From contig JALQPE010003011.1 in NCBI GenBank assembly GCA_030407315.1, forward strand, positions 26,293 to 90,292: a DNA stretch of 64,000 nucleotides, read 5' to 3'. Below the pieces are notes generated by a model. That model did not search any database, had not been told where the DNA came from, and worked only from the letters and a program-made list of their open reading frames with translations. This document shows positions 40,312-50,979 of the stretch, piece after piece. The translations under genes and the position numbers were made by a program. Numbering within the stretch: the stretch's first letter is position 1; each line of letters opens with the position of its first letter. Source of the DNA: Asparagopsis taxiformis. Lineage: Eukaryota > Rhodophyta > Florideophyceae > Bonnemaisoniales > Bonnemaisoniaceae.

Positions 40312-41847
40312 CTGGGATTATATTGTAGTTGATGGGGTGTGTGTCTGGGAGTCTTTGGATTTGTGGTTTTGTCCGTGTGGATATGCCGACGCGTTGGGGG
40401 CGGCGTTTCTTTAGCGGTGCGGGTGCGGCCTCTGCTTTTTTGCGAGTGGGTAAAGGGCGGGGGACGGTGCGGGAGGAGAATGCGTGGGACTTGAGGGTGT
40501 AGGCTCCGTTGATGAATGGAGCTGTGCCAATGAGTCACGGTTTATTTTTGTTTGTGTTAACGATGTACGCGGCGTTTTTGTTGAATACGACTGTGCCGCA
40601 CTGGTCTGCTAGTGCATGTACCGAGAGCAGGTTGGCGTTTAGGGATTGGTTGTAGAGGGCGGGTATATGGATCTTGTGACCTTGGTCAGTCTGGATAGTG
40701 ACATTTCCGCAGTGTGTGGAGAGCGTGTTAGTGTCCGTCGCAGTTTTGGTGGGGATCGGGCTTTTGAGTGGAGAAATTCCTGGGTGTAGGGTATTCAAAT
40801 GAGATGGTGATGCTCCAGAATCTATAATAAACGTACTGCTGCTGTCTGATTCGGTGTCAGATACCGCATTCAGGTGCGTTTTACGTGCGATTCCAATGGA
40901 TTCGGCGATGTTGTCCATTGGTGTCGCGTGGTGTGATGCTGTTGGCCTTGCGGTGGCATTCCAGTTTTTGGGCTCTCGTTTTACCGTGCGTTTGGTTGTT
41001 GGCCTTACGGTGTGGTGTGTGTCGTCCTTGATTGAGGATATTATTCTGCCGAGCTGCATCAGTTGATCGATTTGGGATGGAGGAGATCGATGGCGGGGAG
41101 TCCAGTTTCGGCGGTGGCGGGGGCCGTTGTGGTACGCATTCCTGCCGTGTGTGTTACGTCGGTATGGAGGTTTGTTTGGAGATAGATGTATAGGTTTGGT
41201 TTTCGGGCTGATTTCCTCGACGTCCTCTAGTCTGTCTTGGAGTTCGGTGATTGTTTCTGGTATCCCTGCTATCCTCATTTGGCGTGGTATGTCATGATAG
41301 TGGGGATGATCAGAGAGACCGTCGAGGATGAATCTAATTGTGGTTGTTTCTTTTTGAATGTGAGGATATTGGGCAGCCAGCATGCGTTTACGAAGCGTGC
41401 GGTGGCGGGTAATGAATTCCTTGATTGTGATGTCTGTTGACAAAGTGAGGTTTTTAGCTTCGCGTTCGAGGCTCCGCTGTTCATGTTCTGACGGGGTTGT
41501 CAGGGTATTCTTGATAGCTTGAACTATGGTGGCGGCTGATTCGGTGTAGATATTGGGGTCCAATCGGTCGGTGATTTGTTCAGGGATGCTCGCCATGATG
41601 TGTTGGCGAGTGGCTGCGGATGCCTTTTGTATGTTTTGATTTGGGCTGCTGAGGATCCGAGTGTTAGGCGGAAGTTGGGGTCTATGATATACTCTAGGTC
41701 CATTGTAATTAATTGGTCTTCGAGATTGCGTCGCCAGCGTGGGTAGTTCATTGCATTGACTTCAGGGAGGGGTTCGGGAAGGTCCAGTTTTCGTTTGGTG
41801 GCAGAGGCACTTGCGGGGGCAGGGAAGGTTGGAGGTGTGTTTTCCAT
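40306..41847 (-). pseudogene. gag: C1 gag, protease and linker to integrase (frameshifts, nonsense codon)
   Basis: Probable start ATG 41847 (MENTPPTFPAPASAS). The first 80 residues match copia Gag (NYPRWRRNLEDQLI). Near 41600 the homology shifts frame to SIPEQITDRLDPN..., the Gag core with ITIKEFITRHRTLRKRML. No CCHC knuckle is visible; the tail is His/Arg-rich. The protease active site is FIIDSGASPSHLN. A TGA at 40535-40537 interrupts the frame, which then continues (IGTAPFINGAYTLKSH) to an A6 run at 40306-40311, where a one-base indel passes it to the integrase frame. Two indels and one stop in this part alone. Confidence 0.8.
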
Positions 41848-42063
41848 GGTGAGACACGAGTGAGAGGTTTCAAGTTTTGCGCAGCGCCACAGTTCGGACC
41901 AGATAGGTGATGTTTGGCGGTAATGGAGCCGTTGGGCTCGGGAGGCGGTAGTGTGGTGAGGAATTTTGATTTTCGGCTTGGGCGAGGCGGAGCAGAGGCT
42001 CAACGCGGGTGTTTAGGGCGGAGCGGAGGCTCTACGCGGTGGTTGGGTGTGGCTTGTTGAAGC

Positions 42064-42081
42064 GTTACTGGGCCCATAACC
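42064..42081 (-). other. C1 primer-binding site, internal fragment of initiator tRNA-Met
   Basis: The plus strand reads GTTACTGGGCCCATAACC; TGGGCCCATAACC is the anticodon arm of eukaryotic initiator tRNA-Met. Minus strand GGTTATGGGCCCAGTAAC directly follows the LTR end. Drosophila copia and Ty5 use the same half-tRNA priming. Confidence 0.85.
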
Positions 42082-42225
42082 TGATAGTGCCGTAACTCGT
42101 TTATTCATTTCTCTCTCTTGATCTCTCTATTATTTATGCCTCGGTATCTCTCCCGTGATACCGGCGGCGGCGTGTATTGGACAGTCTGTCTGTGTCTGCA
42201 CACTGGCACAGTGAGCGTAGTGGCA
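42082..42225 (-). repeat. C1 right (5') LTR, 144 bp
   Basis: Same as the left LTR but without the segment between its two TGCCACT[AG]CGC copies. The junction base fits recombination between these direct repeats: the left side matches one copy, the right side the other. Confidence 0.88.
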
Positions 42226-42244
42226 CCTTTCTTTATTTCTTGAT

Positions 42245-42398
42245 TGTCAGGACGCTAACTCAACAAACGAAACTAACACTAACAAGTACACTGAAAAGTG
42301 TTACACTGACAATGCGACAAGCATAAAGAATAGTATTTAAGACCACTTACGTTAGGATCAATAAACGGACGACGGTGACGGAGATCACCCTTCTAACA
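42245..42398 (+). repeat. C2 left (5') LTR, 154 bp
   Basis: TGTCAGGACG...TTCTAACA. Contains TATTTAA (42334-42340) and AATAAA (42360-42365), plausible promoter and poly(A) signals. It lacks 48 bp present in the right LTR. Confidence 0.92.
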
Positions 42399-42446
42399 GG
42401 TTATCGGCCCTTATCGCTTCCACTGCCAGCGTCATCACCAACCAAC

Positions 42447-45113
42447 ATGACAACACCAACCCTCCCACCGCTGACGATGACGAACGCCAAAATCTGGCGC
42501 CGCATGCTCCAAGCCGTCGCACACGACCTACACCTCGACACCCTCCTCGACGCATCGCACACAGCACCACAGGAACCCGAACGATACGCCGAATACAAAC
42601 GCCAACAAGAACGACTAACCGTACTCATTCTCACCAGTCTACCTGAGGAAATCACATCGACTCTCACCGACGACCAACTGAAACTACCTCCATATCTACT
42701 CACACAACACGTCATCAACACCGTCACTGAATACACAGCAGTCGACCACAGCCTACTTGAGTCGAAAGCTCGCAATACCCGCCTCTCCTCCCTGGATGAC
42801 GCGGAAGCCTACATACTGCGCCACAGGAAGATCCGCATCTCCATGTGCAACGCCAACTACCCACAAATCGGTGATGAAAGCACCACAGTCAACTTTCTCA
42901 TTCACGGAATACAAGACGTCGAAGCACTCCATCACACTCACGACATGATGATACAAATCCCTCCACCAACCATCTCCGCCTTTGCAACGCGTCTCCACCG
43001 TATCATCAACAGCATACAGGAACGCCAACTACGCGCACCACACTACGCCCACACAAGAATTCCACGCTCAATCCACACCAAATGGCAACCACACCGCTGG
43101 CACCGCAACAAACCACACAAGAATGAACCTACCCGCCAATGGTGCACCTACCACAATTCATCTACACACAGTAACCGCGACTGTCGTGCACAAAAGCATA
43201 ACCGACAGCCCAGCCACAACGCCCACTCTGCATCCATACCTCACAACGACCGACCCAACCTCCATGACGACCATGGCATTCCAGGCCACCCAACATCAGT
43301 CTCCCCGCCATTAATACCGCAAAGGATCACCGCCCACACCCCTGCCCCCACCAATCACCGCACCGCGCGAAAATACCCGGACTCAAAACTTTGGGCTATC
43401 GCCCACAACGACGAATTAGCCAAAATAGACCACATGCGCGCCATCACGTGGATTCCCCGACACAAAACTCCGCCGAAAATACACCCGTTACCACTCACCA
43501 TGACCTACAAATATAAGCGCGACGCCGCAGGACAGATCGAAGAGCGTAAAGCCCGCTGTGCCGTGCGCGGAGACCTTATGAAACCGCACACCCACTATGA
43601 TCCCGACATGACCGCCACTTTCGCCGCCGACAAAACCACAATACGACTCATACTAGCACACGCGTCAGCCAACAACCTCCCTTTGGAACACTTCGATATA
43701 TCCTCGGCCTTCCTACACGAAGCCTTTGACCACGAAAAACCTGTTTTTGTCAGACAACACCCCTCCTTCAACGGCTCCTATCGACACGACGCCCACGTCG
43801 GTCAACTCCGTGGCAACTTATACGGCACTCGCCAGGCAGGCCGTATCTTTTCGGACGGGACGCGCAAATTCCTCGGATCCCTTGGGTACACACAACTCAA
43901 ATCCGACCCGTGTACATACACCAAAATAACATCAGACACACAGGTCATAGTCGCAACTACCATCGACGATTTCCTCGTCTGCGCGACAAACACCAACCTA
44001 ATAACACAACTCTACACCCAACTCCAAGCTAAATACAAAATCAAACGACTCGGCACGCCAACGAAATATCTCAACTGGAAAATCATCCGCGACAAACATG
44101 GCTTCCACCTCTCCCAACCACACGTAGTTGACTCCATCATCTCCAAAACGAGAATGATCGATGCCAAGCCATTGGAGCACTTATACTCCGACGGAATTGA
44201 TCTGTCACCTCCAAAGGACGATGACGACATCGACTTGAGCACAGCCACTACGTACCGAGAAACACTAGGCGAACTCCGCTACCTTACAGACTCGACCCGA
44301 CCAGACATACAATTCTACACGAACTCTCTGGCGCGCGCAAACCACAAACCCACAGAACGGCACTGGAAGCTCCTTAAGCGATTGGTACGCTTCCTAAAAC
44401 ATACCCGTCACACGGGAATACAAATGCCCTGCACACCATCAACAGACATACTAATCTCATACTCCGATTCGGACTTCGCCAATGATACGACCACCAGGAA
44501 ATCCATCTCTGGGTCCGTCCACACTCTCCACGGCGCGCCGATACACTGGACATCACAACGCCAATCAATCGTAGCGACCAGCACATGCGAAGCAGAAACC
44601 ATTGCCGCATCCGAAGCTGTACGCCAAACCAAATGGCTCAGCAACATCCTCAAGGAATTGCAACTTATCGAACCTCAAAAACCTATCCTCACATATATAG
44701 ATTCACAATCCGCCCTCACGATCGCGAAAAGTACAGCGCCAACCAAGCGCCGAAAATTCATCGACATTCGCTACCACCACCTCTTAGACACTGTCCAATC
44801 CGGCACCATCAACCTACAATACCTCCCCACTCACAAAATGCTGGCGGACATATTCACGAAACCACTCACGAAACAGCCATTCCGTACCCTCACGTCATCC
44901 CTAAAGATACAGGCGAGTTCGACACCGCACAATACATCGTCGCTCCCCGCCCCTGGGCGACAGGGGGAGTGTCAGGACGCTAACTCAACAAAACGTCGCC
45001 CAGCGACGACTCACTCCAGACAGGACGCTAACTCAACAAACGAAACTAACACTAACAAGTACACTGAAAAGTGTTACACTGACAATGCGACAAGCATAAA
45101 GAATAGTATTTAA
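42447..45113 (+). CDS. C2 Gag-RT-RNase H fusion polyprotein
   Basis: 888-residue intact frame from ATG 42447 (MTTPTLPPLTMTNAK) to a stop inside the right LTR. Residues 1-200: copia Gag core (YKRQQERLTVLILTSLP, DDAEAYILRHRKIRISM). Near residue 231 a histidine-type zinc motif, WCTYHNSSTHSNRDC. Residues 250-305: linker. At about 308 it jumps directly to the start of RT (RKYPDSKLWAIAHNDEL, which in C1 follows integrase). RT has ERKARCAVRGDL, HFDISSAFLHE and the catalytic pair in TTIDDFLVC (near 504). RNase H has SYSDSDFAND (near 671), STCEAETIAAS and YIDSQSALTIA. No D[ST]GA protease or integrase D, D, E is present. The deletion kept the frame, so the protein could still be made; integration would need integrase from another copia element. 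Confidence 0.9.
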   Translation: MTTPTLPPLTMTNAKIWRRMLQAVAHDLHLDTLLDASHTAPQEPERYAEYKRQQERLTVLILTSLPEEITSTLTDDQLKLPPYLLTQHVINTVTEYTAVDHSLLESKARNTRLSSLDDAEAYILRHRKIRISMCNANYPQIGDESTTVNFLIHGIQDVEALHHTHDMMIQIPPPTISAFATRLHRIINSIQERQLRAPHYAHTRIPRSIHTKWQPHRWHRNKPHKNEPTRQWCTYHNSSTHSNRDCRAQKHNRQPSHNAHSASIPHNDRPNLHDDHGIPGHPTSVSPPLIPQRITAHTPAPTNHRTARKYPDSKLWAIAHNDELAKIDHMRAITWIPRHKTPPKIHPLPLTMTYKYKRDAAGQIEERKARCAVRGDLMKPHTHYDPDMTATFAADKTTIRLILAHASANNLPLEHFDISSAFLHEAFDHEKPVFVRQHPSFNGSYRHDAHVGQLRGNLYGTRQAGRIFSDGTRKFLGSLGYTQLKSDPCTYTKITSDTQVIVATTIDDFLVCATNTNLITQLYTQLQAKYKIKRLGTPTKYLNWKIIRDKHGFHLSQPHVVDSIISKTRMIDAKPLEHLYSDGIDLSPPKDDDDIDLSTATTYRETLGELRYLTDSTRPDIQFYTNSLARANHKPTERHWKLLKRLVRFLKHTRHTGIQMPCTPSTDILISYSDSDFANDTTTRKSISGSVHTLHGAPIHWTSQRQSIVATSTCEAETIAASEAVRQTKWLSNILKELQLIEPQKPILTYIDSQSALTIAKSTAPTKRRKFIDIRYHHLLDTVQSGTINLQYLPTHKMLADIFTKPLTKQPFRTLTSSLKIQASSTPHNTSSLPAPGRQGECQDANSTKRRPATTHSRQDANSTNETNTNKYTEKCYTDNATSIKNSI

Positions 45114-45171
45114 GACCACTTACGTTAGGATCAATAAACGGACGACGGTGACGGAGATCACCCTTCTAACA
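44970..45171 (+). repeat. C2 right (3') LTR, 202 bp
   Basis: As the left LTR plus 48 bp; CAGGACGCTAACTCAACAAA occurs twice (from 44973 and again 48 bp later). Confidence 0.92.
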
Positions 45172-48100
45172 TTGATCGTTGGCGGTATGCCTATAAATAC
45201 TGAGACTTTACTGTAATTATGTCAGTTATTCGTCATCACTGACATTCACAGACACAAAATCGAAATACCAAAATCCCCACGGCCAAAATCTAAAAAAAAA
45301 CTGAAAACGGCGCCGCCGAGAAATTGTTGCACTCGCAGGCGCCCCGGTCCGTCCCTCACGGGGCATGAAACAAATGCGGGCCGTACGGTTTTGGCGGCAC
45401 TATGGAAACACACCACGTCATAATCCGTTTCCTCGCGGCGCGCACGCCCAAGCCGCATGGGGGTTAACTCGTGACTCTCGAGCGCCATAAACACATACTT
45501 GCATCCTCCACAGATCGAGTCTGACAAGCGAACGCGTGCGCAACGTGAAGCGATGCTCATGTACGTACCACGTTCCCGCACAACTGGAAACCACGAGCAG
45601 CAAGAATCTTCCCTCCCATCTCTGACGTCCCGTAATCGTAATTGCTGCCGTAGATCAAATTTTCCATAGCGCTAATTGGCGCCTTCTACAGGTCGGTCCT
45701 CGCCCCTGGTCATCGAGCCGACCGTGGAGGCTTGGTCATCAGGACCGCAATCTCCTTTTGTTATACGCTACACAGGCATCTCTCACGATGCGACAATATG
45801 TTCTCCGCGCCTGCGCTTTGAGACAGAAAAGGTATGCGGGCGACCGACGCGCTATGCGATCATGCATCTGGTCACTACCAATTGGCTGTCAGGATGTAGT
45901 TCTGCTATCCATGCTCAACTTTCCCGAGGACACATCATGAGGCATTGAAACGACCCATCATTTGCCATTTGACGTCTCTAAACAACCACCCCATTGCCTG
46001 CACTGTGTATCGCGCCTCATGTGCAACCGCATTCGTTCATGCATCGCGCCTCCCAGCATCTGTCGCGTCTTCTTCGCGCTCGTCATACACCCGCATACTC
46101 AGATGTCTGTTTACTGGTGCTCACTTTCTCTCCGACCCGTCATCTCACCGTAGTGATAAACACCCTTTATGGAAATAGCGCTGGCTGGCTATGATCTGCT
46201 TATGACGACTGGAACAATGCACGACGAGGTACTGAGCGCGGCTCAAAGTTCACCAATTTCGCTTACGGGATGGCTGCCATGCGTTTTTGTCCACGCCACC
46301 ATTCCAGTTGACAGATCGAGGAAAGAAGGTTGCATGCGGCAGTTGACAAGGTGAGCTACCATCGCCTTCATTAACTGGTCATGTGCAGCCACCTTGTGGG
46401 CTTTATTGTCAATGAATTCTGCTTTCACTTTCCGAATACAAAAGGCCCTCAAACTAAAGTCTTGTGCAGATGAAAACGCTAATTCTGATAGCGGAAATCA
46501 GCGACGCGAATCTGACTTCCTTTCTCGCGTGCTCTTTGTACACAGGTGCATGTGGCTGTGACAGAGGCCCGAATCAGAAGAAGGTTTGTACACCGTTGAG
46601 GACGAGATCCTTAATCAGACCCTAACAATGCTACAGACAAGGAATTCGTGCGAAGGGAAACTGACAGGAAGGTCTAGGCTAGGAAAGTTTGTTCACCGTA
46701 CATAGCGTTGGGCTCCTATTGGTAAATGTTTTCCCATGATGATTTGTAGCGACCATGGACAATGATGTTTATCTCTGCGCAAGCAAGTTGTAAATCGGCA
46801 CCATTATGTGTATACTCTCGTACCGTATCCCAAGCATTCTCGAGTAATTGAACTATTGAAGCTATTCCCTAAAGCATTCAGTCCTCTGTATATTCAACGC
46901 CGTCCCACTCCAACAGGGGTCGCAGTACAATGATACGCTTGCGACGAGTCGAATACATCCATTAGGACACCTACGAAATCGACTATAATATCGCCCTCTT
47001 GAGCATTTTCCGCCTCCAGTTTTTGCCATCTGCGCGCTTCCGTCTGGATATCCTTCACTTGACCCCACATCAAGTTGGACTAGAGATCCAACCAGATAAT
47101 GAGTACGAGACCGCACAATACCCCCATCACTAAACGAATTGGAGGGAGAGCGAGTACATCTTCTGGAGAAGATTCTGATTAAAAATTCCGTCGACATGAT
47201 CCACCGCTCCCATTTCGCAGCATTATCTCTTCGAATCCACGTTGAATACAATCGACTGCTCCTCGCTTTGAAAATGGATTACCCACAAATTGGAAACATG
47301 GCGGTCGAATATTCTCTTCCGGTTGTAATACGTATGCATCACTCGTACGGCAGCGTCGTCGAGAAGGGTTGGAAAAATCCTTCTCGGCATGGACTATATA
47401 CACTCTCTGTGCCGTTTCTGAACCTGATACCCCAACCTTCTATTGTTCCACCTTCATTTAAGCTCTGTTCCTTCCATCTATGTATCCAGTGATGCACGCA
47501 TGGGCAATGAGGTAAGTGCAAGATTGCATTATGCTGACCTCTTCAGAGCATCAACTTCCAATAGCTCTCATTCGTCTATATACTTCCACCTGCAAATCCA
47601 AACAATACACAACACTAGAGATCGTCAGTAGTTTACACGGATGTGAACTCTGTTACTTACAGCACCAAGAGACCACGAACGACCAAGTACAGATCATGTC
47701 AAGGTGTGAGCTCGCGGGAGATGCGGCCCCATTTTCACGTCAAAATGATCCTTCCCTGGTCATCATCTTCAGCATTGCGTCCGGACTGCGCGAAAGGACA
47801 GCCTCTCCAGCGCTTTACTTCAGCACCGTTTCTTTGAGCGACGGCATCCAAAGCAATTATTCTTTGGTCAAACAACGAATAAGTTGGCCCCCAAGCTACG
47901 AATAATAGGGGTTACCGAGTAGCGTAACCCATACCCATGTAATGAGGGATAGCTTCATGAGAGAATAGCGACCAGCAGAATCAGAAGACGGCAGGAATGT
48001 GTTCACCTAGACTCGGAAATTAACCCTGACAAGTCCGTAGCTGAACTACCAACTGGCAATAAGTTTGGACACCTTTTCTAGCATAGTTGTAAACCTGTAA

Positions 48101-50979
48101 TGTCCAATTTGGACAATAAGAAATGTTGCAAGTGAAATCCCGTCTCTAGTCCCGATTGATCCGTGCCAGAGTTTCAATGATTTCTCACCTGCTTCCGTAC
48201 TTCTAATGCTTTCCACCAGAACTGGAGCCATAATGTAAAGTAGTACCATTGAAAATGAAGTTTGTGAGACCAGATGTCCTTGAATTCCAACTCCTTCCAT
48301 TTCAGTCACTCCTACCCAACAAGGAAGGAGTCATCGGCACGGAAGGAGCTGGAGAAAAGGAAAATTTTCAGACAACGATACATCAGGAGAGGGTGGTTCA
48401 CTTTTCAAACCAGCATGGACTAACCCATTACGCTGATCCCAATCACCGTTCAATTCTATCGACTGAAAACGTCAAGACTGGCGTCTTTCAACTGATGGCT
48501 CAGATGAAAGACGCCCGTCGTGGCGTTTTCGCCTTCGATAAGAGCGAATGTGAGAACATTTCATTTTGTCGATGCCCGAGACGTAACTGTGAGGCCAGAG
48601 CAATCGCCCAGATGTATGTCGCGCCCAAGTTTTACCAAGATGACACGGATGCTGCACATTTCCAGACACGTGCGCAGGAAAATAAAGTGATTAAAATTTG
48701 TCCGTTTAAATGAACTAAAATTGATCGTTTGACGAGTGCGATGCTGTACTGTATTTCGACTCATCATATTGGCTCCACAACTATCAAAGTTGATATATAT
48801 CATCTGCCGGACATTCGGTAGAGCGGTGTCACAGAATTGGAACTGTCGATTTCCCGCTCGTCATTCCAACATTTTATCAACCGTGACATCACTCGCCACG
48901 GAGCCTGTGGCGATGAGCTGCGGTTGTTCGGAGCCTATATACGACGGCGCACTGCAGTAATGTCACTGCTTCTTCATATATTTCACTGGTCTTGACGACC
49001 AGTGTCACTTGGATGAACTATAATAGACACACCGTTCGGGACATGCACAAGTGACGAAAGCGTAGTTCGATTGTACGCAAGCTGTGACACCTTCGTCACG
49101 TGAGCTTACCCTCAACTTGGAAGACGTGATGAGCGTCGCGTTCGACACGAAACGTCTACGCTCAATTTACACCATTCTCTCAACTCTTTAGGTCACTCAT
49201 CTATAATTACTGCTTATGTTTGAAACAAATGTTACTTCTCTCCGTAACACCTCGACTCGAGGTGCAAACTGCTACAACGTGTTGCTGTATGGAGAACGAA
49301 TCAGGTCGTTCGGGGCCTACAAGTCCTGGAATGATGTCACATGTCAGAGGAACATTTTAGCTTTACCGGCCCAAGTAGCACGACATCTTATTCGCCTTCC
49401 ATCCACTGCTCAGAGAGTATGCATCCATGTTTGTCTTGCTGAAGGGCCGAATACACTTCTATAACCAAGAAAGGACTTCTTGACTATAGTTCCTGATTTC
49501 ATTCCCGTCTGTGAAGTACCCGAACCTCCAATTGCGGAATCCAAGAGATGGAATATAACATATCTACGCTCATTACATCTTACATCTAGCACGTATGCCC
49601 GTTGAAATTGGCCTTTTTCCTCGCCTAATCCGCGCAAGCTTTCTTGCCTACGGGTCCCTAAGGATTCTACTGCACCACTCTAGTGGCGAGACGGTACGGT
49701 CTTCAAAGTCACTTATCGTCCATTTCTTATCGGAATCGACAGTCGCGCTTAGTGAATAGTTGCGTGTCTGTTTTCGCCGGGGCTATCCTCCTTCAAATCG
49801 CAATATTTAGGCATTTTACAGTCTTCTTCACTCAACGGATCGCGGCCATCCATTCTTATGCGCCGCAGAAAAAAAATGACAAGCTAGCTCCAACAGACAC
49901 GTACTCTACCGTCATGATTTCTTTTCACTCTGAATAGAAGAGTCCTGTAATGAACGCTAGATGAGAGAAAATAACCCCTCACTGTCTTCCTTATTTCGCA
50001 CCGACCAGTATGGTGCTCAGTTTTGCCCTGGCCCCACAAAACGATATTCAGTGGATATGGATGTCCCTTTTTTGGATAGTAGAGGATCTGAGTATTGATC
50101 TTTCTGTTCCAGCTGCATCGTACTATCATATCGGAAGGGACGATCTTCCCCATATATCGACGAAGTGAGACCGGCAATCAGTGTCGGGTACCCACTGTGA
50201 TATAGATAACAAGACATGTTCTCTTTGGACTAGGCTTTGCATCATTCTGAGAACACAGGGTTTTCCAAACGAAACTTTCGTTTTGCGTCAGGTTTTTCCA
50301 AGCGACAATTGACAACTTGATCGTATTTGTCCAGAAGCACTCTAAACTTGAGTGAAAGCTCATTTTACCAGATGTTAATGGAAGTGAGCGGATATTTTCC
50401 ATTGCGAAAGGGCATTGCTTCTGGAGTGTACTTGATAACTCATCTTTTTTGTTATAACGTGTAAGGCTTCCATATCAGTTTGCCGGCAAGTGGCAGACAG
50501 AACATTTCTAGAATACTCCTCGGTCCTCTTCAAGCGGATACGTATCGATTGTACTGACGTTGTCCCGAGCTGATAACGACACTCATGCTATAGTCGGCTC
50601 TGCAACGTTAGTGTGTGGTATGTTCAGCATGGGCCAGATGCGAATTCGCACTTCGCATACTCTATTCCAGTAGACGTTGTTTCAGGTTTTGAAGAATGAC
50701 AGAGGCTCGCAAAGACCCTCTCAGAGGGGCTCGACGGAGAGAGGTCTTGGGCCCTGTCTAGGATACGGATAGAGTAGGGGTAGTGCCTATTGCAATACTC
50801 AAAATACAATTTCACAAACCCTAGATCTTCGCTTCATGACTACTGACAGAAAATACATCTCCGCATAGTTCGTGCCATTCTTACCGTGGCATTATTTAAA
50901 GCTGATAAGATCCATCTCCAGAGGAATTTTTTGCTCCATAGGCACAGTCATCTCAGCGACTGTACCAGACCAACTGAAA
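45172..50979. other. Gene-poor host DNA, no gene supported
   Basis: 5.8 kb with only short open frames on both strands and no motif, repeat pair or RNA gene that I can defend. The longest plus-strand frame near 48255-48713 (about 152 codons, with CRCPRRNCEARA) has no recognised family and is within chance length. A hairpin, CACTGGTC TTGA CGACCAGTG, occurs near 48988. Base composition is more balanced than in the Ty3 elements. Decayed repeats or intron-containing genes cannot be excluded. Confidence 0.4.

Larger units (their letters stand above)
24249..42225 (-). mobile_element. Ty1/copia element C1 (interrupted by G2)
   Basis: LTRs at 24249-24462 and 42082-42225; TSD CCTTT at 24244-24248 and 42226-42230. 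Without the nested G2 and its 5-bp duplication the element is about 4.7 kb. Order on the minus strand: PBS, gag, protease, integrase, RT, RNase H, the copia order. The PBS (42064-42081) matches the anticodon region of initiator tRNA-Met. The coding part has two frameshifts and two nonsense codons, yet the shared part of the LTRs is identical as read. Confidence 0.92.
42245..45171 (+). mobile_element. Ty1/copia element C2, internally deleted (no protease or integrase)
   Basis: 2.9 kb, LTRs 42245-42398 and 44970-45171, exact TSD TTGAT at 42240-42244 and 45172-45176. It sits 19 bp from the end of C1. The PBS after the left LTR is GGTTATCGGCCC, one mismatch from the initiator tRNA-Met half-site. 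A polypurine tract, CAGGGGGAG, lies directly before the right LTR. The shared parts of the LTRs are identical as read, so insertion is recent. Confidence 0.93.

Noticed and set aside
40306..40538. Possible programmed frameshift between C1 protease and integrase
   Set aside because: The homologous frame simply continues past a TGA and then shifts in an A6 run; this is decay or a sequencing error, not an overlap with a signal.
48255..48713. 152-codon plus-strand ORF with a Cys-Arg cluster
   Set aside because: No family, no repeat context, and a length expected by chance in 5.8 kb of neutral DNA.
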